Positions 36,219 through 49,200 of a stretch of DNA of 64,000 nt are shown piece by piece. Location: the NCBI GenBank assembly GCA_011033025.1, contig WFMF01000172.1, positions 62,001-126,000 on the forward strand. Reading direction: 5' to 3'. The translations under genes and the position numbers were made by a program. Position 1 is the stretch's first letter. Every line of letters begins with the position of its first letter. The DNA is from Beroe forskalii. Lineage: Eukaryota; Ctenophora; Nuda; Beroida; Beroidae. The notes below the pieces were generated by a model. It saw nothing but the letters and a program-made list of their open reading frames with translations. It was not told where the DNA came from and did not search any database.

Positions 36219-37956
36219 TATCATATGCATTGCGCGCGGCGCAACGTTCCACATTTGGACGTCACTTTGCGCTCTAACCATCCAGTCAGAAGAAATAGAC
36301 GGGCAACGCCCGTCGACATATGCATTATTGTGTATCATATGCATATTTTCGCACAGCAAATTCAAAAGAAACAATGCACGAAGGCGAAGGGGTCAGACAA
36401 CGTCGATTCGTAATACGCAGCCCAGGGAGAATTTGGTTGCGCGGCGTATTTTAGTAATATAAGCCGCGCAACTGATTTCTTCGTGCGCGACGTATTACTA
36501 TTACAAAGTATTACGACGCGCAATGTGAAATTGAATTTGCTGCGCGCAAATGTGCTTTTTGCTTTTTTGCAGTGCGGAGAAGGGCGTATGCCGTAATTAT
36601 ACGGAGCTTCTACTAACAAAGAAAGAACAATTGATTTCAGAAATGGAAATTAAGATTTGATTGGTATTATCGATATTTCTAATTGTACTCAAAATTCCAC
36701 AAAAACGAATTAATAATAATAATTAACTTGAAAATTAAAAGATCGACAGCAGTTTTTTAACATTTTGAAAAATACTTGAGGTAGCTTTGAAACCATAATT
36801 TCTACGGCAAATATTGGAGATGATTTTCATCTAAAATACACAGAACTACAAGTTGGCATGAGATACCAATATCCATCCGAATGATCGCCCAAGGATCCGA
36901 AAAGGAAAGGTTGGGGAATGTCTCAGGCTTAGAGGGGCAGAAGTCGAGAGTTTTACAAATGGGGGGGGGGGGGGGATTATCGCTAATTGTCAAATGTCAA
37001 TGAGGGTGAGTATCGCCAATTGGGAGGGGGAAGGGTATCGCCAAGATAATTGCCATATCAGATGCCATCGCACAGCTGTGCATATAACGAAACTGTCTCA
37101 GTTCAGATTTCTAATTTACAGATGTTTTAAACAAAGATTTTTGTTGACAAACAGTTGTTTCTAAAACAAGTAGAAACACTTGAGAACTGATCTGAGAAAT
37201 ATGAAACACCACCACACTGGCTGAAGGCCGTTCACCCATGACAGAATGACGTCATATAATCATGATATTTAGTCGATTATTAACGACGTCAAACCGCCTA
37301 TTTTTCGAGTGCGCGGCCTCCAAATTTGGCGTATACTGTTATTACACATATTCCTTGAAAAATGCAGTAAGATTGTGCATCTATCTTCCTGAAACAGCCA
37401 TTAATAAATAGACAAATGTGCCAACTGAGCATAAAATTCTTACATTTTCACAGACTAGATTCAAATTCAAGATAAATTTTGCAGTGGAAAATTTCAAATC
37501 TTTTGAAATCGGTACATAATATCAATCTCTACGAGTACATAGGGAAGTAGTATTCATATGATTTGTAAGTTTTCCATGACTAAAACAGCAAGGGGCGCCG
37601 TGTGAATCAAAACACAAGAATTATTACTCCTTAAAGTACAGAATAAATGGCCCCTCTTCCACAATCCAATCCTCAAATATTTCATGCGATTTGAGATCCT
37701 AGAATTTTTATCGAAAAAAGACAGCTTACTTGCTGCTGTGCCAATGAAATTCAGAATGCTCTGCAAAGTTATTATCACACATAACATGTGCCATACTGCA
37801 CGTGGAAAACGGGAGAGGTGCCAAATACATAGGAATCATAGACGAGATATCAACCAATCTTAATATCATAAGCAGCGGCATATTAGCTTACCAATAGGGT
37901 CCCGAAATCATCTTTTTTCACTCAGATTGTTGCGAGTGATCATTGAGCATCCAAAA

Positions 37957-38045
37957 TCATCTTGATGTTGACCAATCAGCGCGCGAGTTGCAGTCAGCTT
38001 GCGCACTGATTGGTTCATGTCTAAGAGGCCTGTGGGAGGGCTAAT
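37957..38045. mobile_element. CCAAT-hairpin MITE, copy C
   Basis: The inner arms GTTGACCAATCAGCGCGC and TGCGCACTGATTGGTTCATG are those of the family at 5040 and 42784. The right outer segment CCTGTGGGAGGGCTAAT is also shared, whereas the left outer arm is poorly preserved. Confidence 0.7.
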
Positions 38046-38432
38046 AGGCCGCTGATAAGTGACGGAACATTGCGGAAATACGTACATGATCAAACAAAGA
38101 GTTTCGATAACCACTCTTTGTCTTGTGTGATAATCTACCAACTACAATAATACGCCTCGCAAAACAGATCAGAGGTCATGGGACCTGTAAAACTGTGAAA
38201 TCATCACGTAAATATATATGGGTGATCTTTAATCACGCAAACTTGCGACACCAGAACCAAAGTTAAATGATCTGATACGATATAATATCTTTTAGAGCGA
38301 GGCATAAAACGCTATCATTCCATCGATACAGGATATAATAACTACTGTTAGGTAATCATGTATAATTGTAAACACAAAAACGCTTCCACTTTCAACATGC
38401 AGAGTATAGAGAGATTTTAAACAATGTTATCA

Positions 38433-38556
38433 CGCATATGTGTGCACATTGATCGATTGAATGGGGATAGATAAAGACGCGCAATTTACTAGAGTGAGGA
38501 CATAAATTGCGCATCGATCCTTCCTTCAATAATCGATCCATGTGCACTCACATGCG
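38433..38556. mobile_element. Foldback element with two-tier stem
   Basis: Outer arms CGCATATGTGTGCACATTG and CATGTGCACTCACATGCG are nearly complementary, as are the adjoining GATCGATTGAA and TTCAATAATCGATC. An inner perfect pair, GCGCAATTTA and TAAATTGCGC, is nested within. The whole 124 bp could fold into one hairpin. Confidence 0.8.
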
Positions 38557-39267
38557 GTAGTTGGTATTTTGAGCTGTGAACAAAGAGCAGAATTTTAAAT
38601 ATGAGACAAAAATCAATTTCTTTGAAAGGATGATCAAATTCAAATAAGTGAACGGGTCAATAAACCGTGTAAGCTTCTGATATATTATGTAAGTCCTATA
38701 TCCAGAAAAAAGCTCACTATTCACAACTCAAGACACCTCAGAAAAGGTGACATCTCGGTCTTGAAACATTGTTTACAGCAAATTATAGAGGTTGCAGCAC
38801 GAAAAACCGGCAGTTGCAGCAGGTACCTTTGTAGAAAATTTTACCATTTTACATGAGGAACTTTTAACGAGAAGGTGAACATAAAACTGGTTTAAATTGA
38901 ATTCGGGGGAATTTACGGATCATTTGCAACTGCAGCTTTTGTGAGCAAATATATTGAGCAGACTTTGGAAGATAACATTATATAATTAACAACTTTTGAC
39001 TGAAAAAAGTGAAAAGAAACACGACGATATGGCTGCCAAAAGAATGCGCAGATCACAATCGAAAAATAATGATTTTTTGTTAATTTTTTAAAGTCGGAGA
39101 AGCTCTCGAAGAAACCTTAGGGGAAATCATTTTTGAAATGAAGAGAAATTCAAATTTATTAGGTTTGCATTTGAATGATTTCCCCGAAAATTGCTTCAAG
39201 AACGGTTGAAGTATCACGGAACGGTGCAGTCATTCTGTTGGCAACAACTATATTATTACGGTTACAG

Positions 39268-39378
39268 TTCCAACTGCCGTTTTGTGTGCGCGGCGTAAGT
39301 TTGCGCGGCGCACAGACATATAAATAACATGTCTGTACGGCGCACAATCTACCACCGCGCACACCAAACTGCAGTTTG
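39268..39378. mobile_element. GC-rich foldback element
   Basis: The left arm contains TGTGTGCGCGGCG and GCGCGGCGCACAGACAT; the right arm ATGTCTGTACGGCGCAC and CCGCGCACACC mirrors it with a few mismatches. The loop is a short AT-rich segment. Same style as 39586-39727 but with a different sequence. Confidence 0.75.
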
Positions 39379-39585
39379 AACTGTCACTATTACACACGAG
39401 CATTCGATTCCTGTACGGAAAACTCCAATATTACTTCAAAATATAGTATAGTAAGCACTTCAACCGATTAAAGTTTGAGTAATATATATGATTAGCTACA
39501 CTGAATCGCTATCAGAACTACTGGAAATGACAGGTCTTTAGACTGTAATATGCTGTAGAACTGCTATGGCACTCTGAAGTTTTCA

Positions 39586-39727
39586 CATATTCTAAGTGCG
39601 CGCGGAACAATGATAGCGCGGCAGTGCACGCCCTTCCCGCACTAAAAAGGACATTTGTGTAAGTACAAGCGCACAGGAATGATGCGCACTGCCGCGCATA
39701 TATTGTGCCGCGCTTAAAATATATGAA
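39586..39727. mobile_element. GC-rich foldback element
   Basis: The left arm runs from CATATTCTAAGTGCGCGCGG to AGCGCGGCAGTGC; the right arm GCACTGCCGCGCATATATTG to CGCTTAAAATATATG is its imperfect reverse complement. The ~60-bp centre is unpaired. No coding capacity. Confidence 0.75.
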
Positions 39728-41975
39728 AACAACACGGCCATAGAGTAATTTCAATAAACATTTTTTTGATCACACAATCAAATACATAAGAAGCTTTCCA
39801 TTTGTATTTTGTATATCAAGGATTAAGATCATTTCACAGTAGCTCTTTACCGTTGCAAAACGAACATTTCGCACTACCGCCAAAGGAATTAATAGGCAAC
39901 AACACGCCAAAAAATAATACACGCAGCTACTAATTTGGCTGCGCGCAAAAAATAGGTGGTCCGTGGTTGTGATATGAATTACGATTATTAATCACGTAGT
40001 AGGGGGAGGAAGGCGTTTTTAAAAGATTACTTGTTATTGCAACAAAGTTACAACTGTAATTGTAAATGTCAGCACGATTACGGTGGGGTCAAGGTATTGG
40101 AAATCGGTCAAACGTTGATTTCGTAAGGTGTGAACACTTGAACAGTTCCAGCTTAAAGTGCCAAATCTATGATGAATAACCACCCATTTTTGTGTGCAAC
40201 AACTAGAAGATTTGGTCGGAAAACTCATTGGGTTGTGAACTGTCGCTCTCTCAATGCGAATCAATAATCCGAATCTTATGCCCGAGTGAGTGAGTGTATA
40301 TCAAGCACTCCCAATAACTTGCCCTTGGCGGAAAGAAGTCCAATTATATTCGAATATCATAAATTTTTGCCGATTAATAATTTCGTTTGACTCAAAAAAC
40401 AAACAAAAAATCACCGCCAAGGATAAGAGAGGGTGTGCAAATGGACGCGGTGCACAGTGAAATTACTTATGTTACTAGAGCGAAGCACACCTCAAAATTT
40501 TTCACCTATCTCAGCAGTATTTTGTGCAAATTTAAATCCTATATCGCAGCCATTTATGAATTCTTTTGGATATCGCAGACAATTTTTCTGGGTTACAAGC
40601 TAGGAAAACAAGGCAAGAAAAGCCCACTACAAGAAGCATTAAAAGCAGTAGTGTGAGAGAATGTGCTTTGCTCCACAGTAAGGATCTAAACTCCAAGCAG
40701 TAGAAGTTATCATTATTCAAACACAATCAAATTCCTCGGGTAAAAAGAGCCAGCAGCCGAAAGAAAATATGTCAAGAGCGATCGTTTGCACCCATATTTT
40801 TATATATATCGACAAAAATTATGTTGGGGTCACATTATGTGTGAATTTTTGCATCTATATTTTAATCTTTTCCTCGGCTGCCAGTCTTCTACCAGATTTT
40901 AACATGCTTTCCTCAATCGAAATGGAGATAATCCGCACATTTATACATCAGTGCAAGAAGCGGAGGAATTTGGGGCATAAAAACGATGGATTGCTAGATA
41001 TTTTAGAGATACGACATTCAGGTATCGTTGAATTTGGAGTTTAGGGCTCAGCATATCAATACACTGGTATAAAATGAGAATCTCCCCAACTGTAACTAGA
41101 GGAAGCTGCCACCCTACCATTCTATATTCCTCAAATGGTGATGCACAAAATAATTCCGTGTAAATGTATAGTTGTATGTATATATGTAGAGAGCAATGTA
41201 CAATGCACAATGTACATTGTATAGATAATTAGTCGTACAGGCGATATACATTTCAGTGTAAATTGTACACTGGATACATAATATTGTATATCTCATATAT
41301 TGGCATCACACGGCATTAACCTGTAAATATATCTACTAGAATTATACTGATCGTATTTTCATATAACCAAAAACACAGAACATGAACTTATACTTATATG
41401 AGTCATTATTATATATACTTCGAAGCTATGCCATTTATATATATTAATCATTCAAAACTATAAGTCGTGCTCAAGTAATAGGGGGTAGAAAAACCGTCAT
41501 ATTACATCATATCATATGATTTACAATAGCGAATATATCTGACATGTGTTTCCCACCACGCCTACTACCCAAACACGACATTAGCATAGTAAAAACCACA
41601 CAATTTTTCGATAAATCACTCCTGGGAGTGTGTTACAGCAAACCTTCAATGGGTATATGTATAGACCCCAGATCGGTATCGCTCGTTAATTAACGCAGGG
41701 TTGCGATAAAATCAACATTCCGTCACCTGCCCGAAAACACGGCGGACAGCGACCTTCTATTACGCCACAGGTATGTATTACAGGGGGTGTAACTATAGAA
41801 ATATGTGTATAATACATGCCAGAAGTATACAACACCTCCTTATAAGGAAGTATACTTTGCTTCCTTATATGGCATAATTAGAAGGTCACTTCCCGCCAAT
41901 TTTCAGGGAGTGAGGTATAAAATGAGTAGGTACGCAACACGTATATCTTTTAGCTTTTATACGACAGTTAAAATC

Positions 41976-42080
41976 GCGCAAGAAGTGCAAAACAGACTTT
42001 TGAGAGATAATTTCTCAACCGAACAAGGTTAATTTTAGCAGAAAAAGAGTAATTTTTGTCGTTTTTTGCACTTCTTGCGC
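41976..42080. repeat. Perfect 17-bp inverted repeat
   Basis: GCGCAAGAAGTGCAAAA at 41976-41992 is matched exactly by its reverse complement at 42064-42080, with about 70 bp between. It could be a small foldback element. Confidence 0.8.
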
Positions 42081-42783
42081 ATTACTTTTTCTATATAAAT
42101 CACTCGGCCATGGTATGATCAGGTAACGTTCGTCCAGGCAGACAAATAACATTCCTCCTGGAAATTCTTCCTATATAAATTAATATATTTATATATGTAT
42201 ATATATGATCAATTATTGTAATTCAAAATATATGTATAGAATAAGTATATTTTTTTCGGATTTTTGCGATGTATATATGTAAAAATTTATGAAAAAAAAA
42301 CTAATATCAATCGTTTTCTACACGTACGATTCCTTTAAGAACGCAAACATTTCACCGTCTGATGATGAGTACAAGCTACACAGCAATGCAAATTCTATAG
42401 CACTAGGGAATCGCTCACATATAACTTTATCAGCTTGGGATGGAGGTTCTCAATATTTCAGGGAGATGGGTTTTTCAAATGATGAAGCCGCATGTAATTG
42501 CAACATTTGAAGGCCTTTCAAATGATTATGCGTTTAAATTGTCACAAATACAACGACTGTAACCTTTATTACAGGAGGGGGGGCAAAAAGTGCTGAAAAA
42601 CTGATAGCGTAATATGAAGACGATCCCTATTGCCGACTCAGAACTATCGCAGAGAGTTCCACTGAAATAATATCTAGACAATATTACTTAGGAACTTTCT
42701 GGATTCATTATCATATTTCTTTAAAAGTTAATATATAGATATAATACTTCAGAATTATTACACTATATATCATATCATCAGCG

Positions 42784-42901
42784 TCTAAGTTTGCCCGTAG
42801 GAACTTGAAACATCGTCATGACATTGACCAATCAGCGCGCAATTTTTAGTTCAACTCGCGCGCTGATTGGTCAATGTCAAATAGACCCGTGGGAAACTAA
42901 G
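42784..42901. mobile_element. CCAAT-hairpin MITE, copy D (best preserved)
   Basis: Outer arms TAAGTTTGCCCGTAGG and CCCGTGGGAAACTAAG frame inner arms TGACATTGACCAATCAGC and GCTGATTGGTCAATGTCA, the latter a perfect 18-bp pair that extends through GCGCGC. It is the clearest copy of the family also seen at 5040, 10648 and 37957. Confidence 0.85.
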
Positions 42902-45288
42902 AACGCCATCGATAATAGTAAGATTCGGATTTAAACTCCCACTAAAAAAATACACAATTTGTACTGACTATCAGCTGAAGGAATACTTTGCCATCCACAT
43001 AGGGAGTATTCGGCAATATATGTATATTACTGAGATAACTTTTCATTACTGGATTAAAATATAGATATAAGGAACGTAAACGTTTAATTATATATTTCTA
43101 TATAAGGCAGGAACCTGGGGTTAGCCAATAGACTCTACTAGCTTAAAAAGGTAGTATATTTATATAATATATCGCTTACTTAAACCAATAGTCTGCACGG
43201 GGCATACTCAACATTACTAGAAATAACATCGGAGCAGGGGCCGGGACATTCGTTGCTTACACGGTTAAAACAATTTCCAAGTAAAGTAATTTATTTTTGA
43301 TTTTTGACACAATTTGATTATTGGCGCAATTCAATAAATCCATATTATATGGGAGAAGTATTATATTGGAAAAATACTAGCTGCCCTTCTGGGAGTGTGC
43401 TCTGATAAACGGCACACAATGGAAACTTCATGACGCAGTAACAAAGCTATTTCATTGGTTTCTCCCGGTGGTAACTTTCTGTTATATTTGGGGTCCCTTC
43501 AGGGCCATCAATCAATCTTGACGGCCAATTCGAGTCATTCTATCTGTAATATACTCGAGATGGAAAATTTGACCCGTTTTTATCTTGCTCTCTTTCCTTT
43601 TTCGATGTAACAAAGAACGAATGCAAGCAACAAAGTCTCCTCCTAGGCACCCGCACCCTCAAACACCAATACACTTTTATTACATATCTTGCACAAAATC
43701 ACACGTAAATAATGCTTTATATTTTGCATATGATACCTTGGTATATTATATTACTATTATCAATGTAAATATGATAATCATGGACTACATGCGAACATTT
43801 GACCGGTTATTGCCAGAGGGTCAACGACTCTTTAAAACATAAAGAAAGATGGAACGTTTTCTCACCTCGCAGTGGGAAAATGAATAACTTGTAAAATATT
43901 TATCTATATAGAAATATTAACTCATAACATTCTAGTTTTTTTGCGGATATTTTTGTACTTTTATATAAATGTGCAAGCGTCTATTTTAGATGTACATTTT
44001 GATTAAATTACAAGCAGCAAAATATGGACTTTTAAGTTGAATAATTAAAGTTGGGATTGGTTTTTGGGTCACGAAAATTGGCGGAGAGTTTTCATTATTC
44101 ATTATCTTCACGAAAAATTCATTTACTTGTTACTTTTAGGATTGAACGTTTTTGCTACAATTATTAAGGATTCAATTAGTACCAGATATTGCTATTTTGA
44201 TAGCATACATGCAAAAATGGGGCGAATCACTAATCGTCAAACATCTAAAATTGTGTTATGTTATCAATTCTAAGACTTTTCCCAACTTTAACTATCCATT
44301 AAGCCATAGTTCATAAAGATTGATGATTTCAAATAACGCTAAAAGTATTAAGTAGCAAGCAAACGCTCATGAGATATGATTTCTCTAATGTTACATTCGA
44401 CCTGGAATTTCAATTTGAGGGTACTACATAAGATGTGACATTCCAGGAATAGGCAAAGTTTTAAAAGTAATGAATGAAGAAAGGGCGTGGTCTGAACTAC
44501 TTTTCTTGTGACTAGGAAAAAACTTTTCATTTTCTTTTTCAAATATGCAATGAAACTTTATGTTTCATTGAGGGGTAATTTAGGAATAAAATCCTCATTC
44601 CGGAATGCCGTGCATCTTTTTCAAAATATATAATTAACAATATTATATTGGGCATATAATTATATTGTAATTATATGAAATATATCATACCACGAAGAAA
44701 ATAATATGTCCTAGAGAATAGATTACGAAGTCAATATTTGGAATGTGCATTGCCTTATCACAGGAAATGGAGCCTACAAAAAATGAGCATACATGTCATT
44801 AAGCTACATGAAATTAGGCCCTTTTCAGACCGTATTACTTAATTACATGTAGTCGCAGTTTTATTAAGATACATGAAATTAGGCCTTTTTAGTAGAGGCC
44901 TCTGTGCTTAATTGAATGCAAACTTAATTTCCTGTAATAAGGTAATTTACACATTGGACGAAGGAGAGTATAGTCGTAGGTTGGATTTAAACCCTGAAGG
45001 GCACCAAACTGCGCGGTTAATCCAGGAGCCTCTCTGTGTGACGCAGATCTACATAATGATACGGCGCGTGTACATGCTACACAGATACTTTGTGTGACAT
45101 ATAAATGAATTTCTTATGACACCGGATGACACAGTTGTGTAAACTGTGACCCGGATGTGCGTGTGTGACACACCACTGAAGGTGAATCGCCCTCTTCTTC
45201 TTCTCTTTCTTTCCCCAAGTGGTAACACTTGTTCGGTTTACTCAATGTCATCCAAGTGGAGTTGGAAAGCCAGGTTACGATCGTATTG

Positions 45289-45423
45289 CTGGATCAACTG
45301 CGAATTAGGGTGGGTTATTCCGCTGGATCAACTGCGAATTAGGGTTAGTTGTTCTGCTGAATCAACCCAGGCGCCTCGACCTTTGAGGCGCGGCGTATTA
45401 AGTCGCGCCTGGGTACTTTTTGT
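45289..45423. repeat. 41-bp tandem pair followed by nested palindrome
   Basis: The unit GCTGGATCAACTGCGAATTA plus AGGGT-type sequence occurs twice. Immediately after, ACCCAGGCGC (45365-45374) and GCGCCTGGGT (45414-45423) form perfect 10-bp arms, and inside them GCGCCTC and GAGGCGC form a second hairpin. Confidence 0.7.
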
Positions 45424-46228
45424 GGCTCGTAACAGCGCGCCAATTGCTTTAAATGCAACGCGCTCCAAAAAAGTACTCAAGCACGGCCTTAATAGGTCGA
45501 GTAACCACGGTTAGTTATCTAAATGTGCCCCAAATTGACGGAAGGGGGGGGGGGGTGCGCGCACAGTTGCAGTTTTCCGATTGTTAATACGGGGGGGGGG
45601 GGGGGGGGGCAGTACTTTGGCACTCTGATCTTCATCAACTGCAAGATGATGTCAAAGCAGACATTTAATCCTTATTACTCTCGGAGTACGCCCTATCTTC
45701 TCCTGCCAAGGTGTATTTGTCACTAAATTATCGACGTTATCGAAGATTTGGGCTGTCGGCCGAGTAATTGAAATTTAATCAACTGTAAATATTCTCATGT
45801 TTGTGAATTTGGAAATTTAACCCACCCAATTATTGATGTCAACATGACATCGGGGATATGCCGAATATTCAACATATTTGGGTAAATTACGAACATTTCC
45901 TGAGGGTGTTAAATTAGGGGTTATGTTGGGGGGAGGTCAATGTTTATCTTCATAACAATGTACATCCGTCCAGGCAGGCGACTGCCACCAAACACCAATA
46001 TGAAAGTGATTTTCACACCTGTCATATAATAACAAAATGCAATTCAAAGACACATTCTTTCTCTTGATTGCCATTCAATTCTCAAAACACCAACAAGTTA
46101 ATCATGGTGGCCCGTCTGGATAGATGGTGTTAAATTAAAAAATTCAAATCAAAAATTTAAAAAAACAAAGCAAAAAACACCTGTGAACATCAACAAGTAA
46201 ATAACGGTGATAATTCTTAAAATACCAC

Positions 46229-49200
46229 CTAAGTCACCTGGTGTAAGCTCGCGTCCATGCTTCCCTCCCCTGAAGGGAACCCTGTTGCACCCCCTCCCAC
46301 AGCAACACTGGTGGGTCTGCTGCTGAGGAAGCTGTGCCAGGAAGTGTCACTCTGCCAGATGTTGGGGGTAGGAGCACTCGAGTAGGGGTCTACTGGAACT
46401 TGGCCTGGGGGAGGGGAAGTGGTAGAGGGGGAGGGAAGTTGGGGTTACTTTCTGAGGTGAAAACTGTAAAATTTGTATTTCGTATTTCAGACCCTCTTGT
46501 TCCATGGCCAAATAATTCACTGAAATAATATGGCCATATTTTTTCTGAAAAATATATTTTTCAGCTCAACCTGTTCCATGCCCATATAATTTTTGCGCCG
46601 CGCAAATTACGTAATTAAATCACTGTCCAAGCATTGAAACATTAACCCATCAGTATTCAGTCAACTGATGATTGGTGCATAAACCAATCAGATTGAGCAA
46701 TATGTATGTATTTACTTCTCGATACAATATTACGAGCATAATATTTCTATTCAATGCACGTAAAGTTCGCCTTATCTTCATTCCGATTCACCTAGACGTT
46801 ATAGATATAGTGCATACAGCACAGTCAAAATGTCAGGGCCTACTACAGCTGTACAGCCTATATGAACTTATGAAGGGTTGAGTATACACGGCCAACGCCC
46901 AAAGAAGCAGCAACTGGGATGTTTTTTGTCACGAGTGGAAAATCGCGTGGCCTCATCCCCTACTTGCATATTCCAAAATCATGTTTTATAAAAGAGAGAA
47001 CCGGTCAGTCATGGATGGGCAACACTTTTGAATGTCCCGGCACCTTGCTGCAACTACCTACATTACACATCTGTTGCGGTGAGCGAACACGTTTGCATCT
47101 TACCTTCGTGCCTGTTCACCGCTAACCCTAATGTGGGGCTGTAGTCTGTACAGTGCAAGTGTAGATACCTTCATTCTCCAAGGCGTTAAAGAAGCTTAAA
47201 CAAGGCAAAAGGTTACCTACATAATCACCATCTGCAGCGACTTCTGTTATAATGTGTGTGTCTACTGAATTCTTTCAATAGCTTTCAAAGGCAGACTCCA
47301 CAGGTACCTACAGAGTACAGACTTACCAGTACCAGTAGTGATGTGTTTAAAGTCTGTGCACGCCTTCATTGGGCTTTTTACCGATTCCCTGTCAAAGCTC
47401 CCTTAGTCCCTTGTTCTAAAGTTATAATCCTAAACCTTTACCCGGAGCCCAACTACGCTAGCCCTAATTCTAACTCTAACTCTAATCCTAATCTTTTATA
47501 ACTTCAACCCTAACTTAATGTTTGATTGTTTGAACCTAACCTAAACACTGATTTTAGAGTAGGCCGCAAACACTAGATTTAGAGGACAGTTTTATCAGGG
47601 AAGTTTTGCTCGCTCACTATGTCACCTTCACCGAATGAGCGATTGAGTGAATGGGATAGGTAGGTACCAAGTACCAACCTCATTGAAAAATGAATATAGG
47701 TACGCTTTCATATGGGGCTCAAATTGGCCGATTCTACCGTTCCAGTGCCGTTGTAATGCCAAATAGTAATGATTACGGTAATGATGTAGTCAATGCAAAC
47801 AATTCAGATTGTATGTACATGCTTATATGGCCTGAGACCTGTGGTGGGCTCACAAAATTACATGCCAGGCTGTGTTCACTGTTATGCATAAGACTTTAAT
47901 CAGTGTGTTTAAGGCAAGTAATGGCCTATGCAGACACTGAGTGAGGTTTAAAGGGGGGGAACCCCATAAACCCCAGTGGATATCGAAAAATGGCAAATGG
48001 GGGTTTAATTTTTGGGGGTTTATGGGGGTTTATGGGGGCTTAATTTAGTTAAATTTTGCTGTTTTACGACTGATTTTGTTCACGATTTTTGGCATTTTAC
48101 GGAATGGTACCATTTTTTGTTGACGATTTTTGGCCTTTTTTTGAAATGGTACCATTTTTTGTTGATGAATTTCGGCCCTTTTCTGAAATGGTACCATTTT
48201 TTCAGCGATTTTCAAGCCTTTTTTGAAATGGTACCATTTTCTGTTGCGCATTTTCGAACCTTTCCTAAAATGGTACCATTTTCGGCCATTTTTTGAAATG
48301 GTACCATTTTTTGTTGACAATCTTAGACCCTTTTTTGAAATGGTACCATTTTTTGTTGGCGATTTTCAAGCCTTTTCTGAAATGGTACCATTTTTTGTTG
48401 ACGATTTTTGGCCCTATTTTGAAATGGTACCAATTTTCATTGAAGATTTTCGACCTTTTTCTGGAAAATTAAACCCCCATAAACCCCCAAGTGGATATCG
48501 AAAAAGGCAAATGGGGGTTAAATTTTGGGGGTTTATGGGGGTTTATGGGGGTTGGCCCCCCCTTTAAAGTATCCTGACAAAGTATCAGCGGCCAACAATG
48601 ATAAAATGACTTGATTAAATTGATTGAGTATGACCTCCATGGGTCAGTACTCGCCACTCGGGTTCATTAGTCTGATCACGGCCTCATTAGCAGTTTCTCC
48701 GTGGCCGTGGTTCACAAACTATTAAGTTGAATTATTGTCTTTAACATGGCCTATATACAAGGACCTAAATATGATTTGATTGTTCTTATTCAATGAACTT
48801 TTTTAGGTTCATATTTCCCAATTGTGAAATTAAGAGTTTTTATTTCCTCGATCCGCCTTGATCAAGGTCAATGGTGAACGAGCTTGAAGTCGGGTGTAGA
48901 GTGTTGAATGTAAAAATTACCTCATTAACACACAAGAGTAAAGAATACCCGGGTACATGTCAAAATTCAATTAAGCGTATCAATTAGAACGTGATCTAGG
49001 TGTCCACTACCCATATATATGAGTAAAAAATTTAATATGTGCCGGCTTGCACATATTTTTTTCGACCGAATTATATCAGTAAAATCGTAAAAATATGGGT
49101 AAAAAATATCAGAAAATAAATATCACTGATATATATGAGTGGAAATATGGCCATGGAACATAGGGGTAAGGAGATTATGTTCCAAAGAATAGATCGAGTT

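Larger units (their letters stand above)
35396..46228. other. Gene-poor stretch rich in foldback elements
   Basis: No exon could be supported in nearly 11 kb. Long-stem inverted repeats lie at 36036-36077, 36101-36218, 36437-36535, 38433-38556, 39268-39378, 39586-39727 and 41976-42080. CCAAT-hairpin MITEs lie at 37957-38045 and 42784-42901. Poly-G runs occur at about 36960-36974, 45544-45554 and 45591-45609. A 41-bp tandem pair (about 45289-45372) is followed by a nested palindrome (45365-45423). A TGACGTCA at 37247 has a CGACGTCA partner near 37284. The remaining sequence is AT-rich. Confidence 0.6.

Noticed and set aside
40387-40656. 89-residue open frame with a hydrophobic stretch
   Set aside because: No recognisable family and no splice or initiation support. 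The surrounding region is otherwise non-coding.
44930-45060. tRNA-like sequence with a GGTTGGATTTAAACC-type arm
   Set aside because: I could not fold a cloverleaf with proper A and B boxes, so no tRNA is called.
20084-49169. Segmental duplication joining the two 2.67-kb copies
   Set aside because: Similarity stops exactly at inverted-repeat ends and the flanks are unrelated, so transposition explains it better than a duplicated block.
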